DNA of 64,000 nt. Origin: Ureibacillus massiliensis 4400831 = CIP 108448 = CCUG 49529 (lineage in GTDB: Bacteria; Bacillota; Bacilli; Bacillales_A; Planococcaceae). A program made the position numbers and the translations under genes. The stretch lies in NCBI RefSeq assembly GCF_000772965.1, contig NZ_JPVQ01000010.1:1-64000 (forward strand), written 5' to 3'. Below are positions 61,516 through 64,000 of the stretch, one piece after another; positions within the stretch are counted from its first letter, which is position 1, and every line of letters begins with the position of its first letter. The notes below the pieces were generated by a model. It searched no databases. It was given only the letters and a program-made list of their open reading frames with translations, and was not told where the DNA came from.

Positions 61516-62550
61516 ATGAAAGTTGGAATTATAGGGGCAACGGGTTATGGAGGATTAGAATTAATTCGTTTTTTACACAATCATCCGGAGGTGGAGAAAA
61601 TTGATTTATTCACTTCTTCAGATGAAGGGACTGTATTTTCATCACGATTTGGTCATTTACTAACAATCCATGACGAACCATTGAAAAAAATAGGCGTAAA
61701 TACACTATCAAATTTTGATGTTATTTTTACAAGTACACCTTCGGGGGTAACAAGTAAGCTATTACCTCCACTTGTTGGTGTCGGACCAAAATTAATTGAT
61801 TTATCAGGTGACTATCGTTTGAAAAATCCACACGACTATGAGAAGTGGTACAAAAAAGATTCAGCTCCAACTGAATTGCTTAAAGATAGTGTTTATGGAT
61901 TAACTGAATGGAACGAAGAAGAAGTAAAAAAAGCTAGTTTAATAGCAAATCCAGGATGTTACCCGACTGCTGTATTATTATCCATTTTACCTTTTATAAA
62001 AGAAAAACTGATTGATCCGAGTTATCTAATTATTGATGCAAAAAGCGGAATTTCTGGTGCGGGAAATAAACCATCCCAAGCAACACATTTTAGTGAAGCG
62101 AATGAAAATTTTTCTATATACAAAATAAATGAACATCAGCATATTCCAGAAATTGAGCAAGCAATAGACTTGTTTGCAGGAGTAAAAACAACGATTTCAT
62201 TTAATACGCATCTTGTTCCCATGACAAGAGGAATTTTGGCTACTACCTATGCTCCAATATTTGAAGGGGTTACGGAAGAACAACTAATTGACTGTTTACT
62301 AGATACGTATAAAAATAATCCATTTGTTAGAATCGTGACAGATGTAAATTCAATAGGAACGAACCGAGTAAAAGGATCTAATTTCTGTGATATTTTAGTG
62401 AAATTAGATAAGCGAACGAACCGTGTAACAATCATTGGTGTAATAGATAATTTAGTGAAAGGTGCTGCAGGGCAAGCAATTCAAAATATGAACGTACAAT
62501 TTGGATTACCTCAAACGGATGGATTGGATGTAGTACCACTATTTATTTAA
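61516..62550 (+). CDS. argC: N-acetyl-gamma-glutamyl-phosphate reductase
   Basis: A 344-residue NADPH-dependent reductase for the third step of arginine synthesis. The dinucleotide fold IIGATGYGGLELIRFL and catalytic Cys in ANPGCYPTAVLLS are intact, and KINEHQHIPEIEQ completes the site. AGAGGTG fits the ATG at 61516; an in-frame GTG at 61507 lies in the ribosome site. First gene of the arginine operon. Confidence 0.94.
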   Translation: MKVGIIGATGYGGLELIRFLHNHPEVEKIDLFTSSDEGTVFSSRFGHLLTIHDEPLKKIGVNTLSNFDVIFTSTPSGVTSKLLPPLVGVGPKLIDLSGDYRLKNPHDYEKWYKKDSAPTELLKDSVYGLTEWNEEEVKKASLIANPGCYPTAVLLSILPFIKEKLIDPSYLIIDAKSGISGAGNKPSQATHFSEANENFSIYKINEHQHIPEIEQAIDLFAGVKTTISFNTHLVPMTRGILATTYAPIFEGVTEEQLIDCLLDTYKNNPFVRIVTDVNSIGTNRVKGSNFCDILVKLDKRTNRVTIIGVIDNLVKGAAGQAIQNMNVQFGLPQTDGLDVVPLFI

Positions 62551-62583
62551 CAAAACTAGGGGAATTTAGAGGAGGAAAATAAT

Positions 62584-63810
62584 GTGTCAAAGGTTAGCTA
62601 TGAGTTAAAAAGACTTTCAAGCAAAAACATTGTTTCACCAAAAGGTTTTAAAGCAGCCGGTATTCATTGTGGGATTAAACATAAGAAGAAAGATTTAGCA
62701 ATGTTGGTTAGCGATGTTCCTGCAAGTGTTGCAGGTGTCTTTACAACCAATGCTGTGCAAGCAGCACCTTTAACGGTGACAAAGGAAGTTGTTTATAAAA
62801 ATGGGAAGATGCAAGCACTTATTGTAAACTCAGGGAATGCCAATGCATGTACTGGAAAGCAAGGACTTGCAGATGCAATTGAAATGCAACAGTTAGCTGC
62901 AAATAAATTAGGAATCGATCCAATCTTAGTTGGGGTTGCTTCAACTGGCGTAATAGGCGAAATTATGAAAATGGAACCTGTACGTAGTGGAATTAATAAA
63001 ATAGAGCTCGGTGATTCTTTAGAGAATGCGATTGATTTTTCTCAAGCCATTATGACAACGGATACAGTGATGAAAAATACAACTTACAGTACAACAATTG
63101 ATGGCTATGAAGTCATTATTTCAGGTAGTGCTAAAGGCTCGGGAATGATCGAACCAAATATGGCAACCATGCTAGGATTTATCACGACAGACGCAAATAT
63201 TGATTCGGAAAATTTACAGTATGCATTGTCTAAAATAACGGATTTAACATTTAATGCAATTACTGTTGATGGTGATACATCAACTAATGATACAGTGCTT
63301 GTTATGGCAAATGGTTTAGCAGGAAACGATCCATTATCACCACTACATCCTGATTGGACTAATTTCTATGAAGCTTTAAAAGCTACATGTGAGGATTTAG
63401 CAAAATCTATCGCAAGAGATGGTGAAGGGGCAACGAAATTAATAGAAGTTGAAGTTGATGGTGCGATTTCAGATGAAGAGGCTCGTAAAATTGCAAAAAC
63501 AGTGGTTGGATCACCTTTAGTGAAAACAGCTGTATTTGGTTGCGATGCAAATTGGGGTCGTATTATCGCAGCTGTTGGATATAGTGGAGCAACTGTTGAT
63601 CCAGAAAAAATCACGATTAAAATTGGCAATGCATTACTGGTTGAAAACGGTGAACCTGTCCCGTTTTCAGAGGACGAATTAATCCAAATTCTGAAGGCAA
63701 ATGAAGTGAAAATTTATGTGTCATTAGAACAAGGAGCTGGACATGGATTAGCATGGGGGTGTGATTTAACATATGACTACGTTCAAATCAACGCATCATA
63801 CCGCTCGTAA
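62584..63810 (+). CDS. argJ: Bifunctional ornithine/glutamate N-acetyltransferase
   Basis: A 408-residue ArgJ that regenerates N-acetylglutamate from N-acetylornithine (and often also acetylates glutamate with acetyl-CoA). The self-cleavage nucleophile is Thr195 in EPNMATMLGFITTD; STGVIGE, TVDGDTSTNDTV and FGCDANWGRI are further family motifs. GTG start after GAGGAGG. It overlaps the start of argB. Confidence 0.94.
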   Translation: MSKVSYELKRLSSKNIVSPKGFKAAGIHCGIKHKKKDLAMLVSDVPASVAGVFTTNAVQAAPLTVTKEVVYKNGKMQALIVNSGNANACTGKQGLADAIEMQQLAANKLGIDPILVGVASTGVIGEIMKMEPVRSGINKIELGDSLENAIDFSQAIMTTDTVMKNTTYSTTIDGYEVIISGSAKGSGMIEPNMATMLGFITTDANIDSENLQYALSKITDLTFNAITVDGDTSTNDTVLVMANGLAGNDPLSPLHPDWTNFYEALKATCEDLAKSIARDGEGATKLIEVEVDGAISDEEARKIAKTVVGSPLVKTAVFGCDANWGRIIAAVGYSGATVDPEKITIKIGNALLVENGEPVPFSEDELIQILKANEVKIYVSLEQGAGHGLAWGCDLTYDYVQINASYRS

Positions 63811-64000
63811 AACGATTGTCGTAAAACTTGGGGGAAGTACATTAGAAGGCTTAAATGAGGCCTTCTTTTCCAATTTTAAGAAATTACAGGAACAAGGTTA
63901 CGATATGATTATTACACACGGTGGAGGCCCTGCGATTAATAGAGAGTTAGAAAAACAACAAGTTGATTCACATACACTAAATGGGATTCGTGTCACAAAT
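63773..64000 (+). CDS. argB: Acetylglutamate kinase, partial (5' end only)
   Basis: The open frame from the ATG at 63773, inside the argJ end, continues to the window edge. RKTIVVKLGGSTLE (nucleotide-binding glycine loop) and IITHGGGPAIN are the N-terminal landmarks of acetylglutamate kinase; only about 76 residues are visible. It phosphorylates N-acetylglutamate between the ArgJ and ArgC steps. The overlap of about 38 bases with argJ and a distant ribosome site (GGGGGTG near 63755) leave the start a little uncertain. Confidence 0.9.
   Translation, partial: MTTFKSTHHTARKTIVVKLGGSTLEGLNEAFFSNFKKLQEQGYDMIITHGGGPAINRELEKQQVDSHTLNGIRVTN

Overview
The window looks like chromosomal DNA of a low-GC Gram-positive of the order Bacillales. 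Most core genes have clear Bacillus subtilis counterparts in a broadly shared order (ytqAB, leuS, ytfP, ytgP/murJ, ytzG, ytzE, pepV, dat, trmB, ytnP, ytzB, ytoP, ytpQ, ytpR, sftA, murC, ytxGH, aroA, ccpA, acuCBA, acsA). Frequent TTG/GTG starts, strong AAAGGAGG-type ribosome sites, a T-box leader and sigma-A promoters agree with this. A member of the Planococcaceae (Lysinibacillus/Solibacillus-like) is my best guess, by inference only.

Layout. 0.1-3 kb: tRNA wobble-modification pair ytqA-ytqB (minus strand) and an MFS transporter. 3.2-8.9 kb: first accessory catabolic operon, with a TrmB-like regulator, a metal-dependent cyclase/amidohydrolase, an FAH-fold hydrolase and a complete three-part TRAP transporter. 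9-23.8 kb: core block with T-box-controlled leuS, a flavoprotein, asparagine synthetase, MurJ-type flippase, pseudouridine synthase, PepV, D-amino acid transaminase, TrmB methyltransferase and YtnP-like lactonase. 23.8-24.5 kb: decayed IS1182-like element. 24.6-41.3 kb: large sugar-acid catabolic island inserted between ytnP and ytzB/ytoP. 41.7-42.2 kb: remnants of a two-component system. 42.3-52.1 kb: peptidase, DUF84, lipoprotein, ytpQ, ytpR, sftA, murC, ytxG, ytxH. 52.2-54.3 kb: a large FtsA-like actin-fold protein. 54.5-61.2 kb: aroA, ccpA and the divergent acuABC/acsA acetate locus. 61.5-64 kb: start of the arginine operon (argC, argJ, argB cut by the window edge).

How the genes work together. 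The big island combines a phosphorylative branch (galactonate-type dehydratase, KDG kinase, KDPG-type aldolase) giving pyruvate and glyceraldehyde-3-phosphate with an apparently oxidative Weimberg-like branch (IlvD/Edd dehydratase, FAH-fold dehydratase, semialdehyde dehydrogenase) that would give 2-oxoglutarate. It also carries a 6-phosphogluconate dehydrogenase, RpiA, a TRAP transporter and an IclR regulator. Two nearly identical 19-bp palindromes, one before the first gene and one before the TRAP genes, look like the operators of that regulator. cre-like sites precede both TRAP-associated operons, and ccpA itself lies in the window, so carbon catabolite control is likely.

Least explained items: the first TRAP operon (substrate unknown), the TIM-barrel/U32-like protein in the sugar-acid operon, the FtsA-like protein with repeated beta-grasp-like C-terminal modules, and several structured intergenic elements. 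I saw no CRISPR array, prophage, tRNA or rRNA gene.
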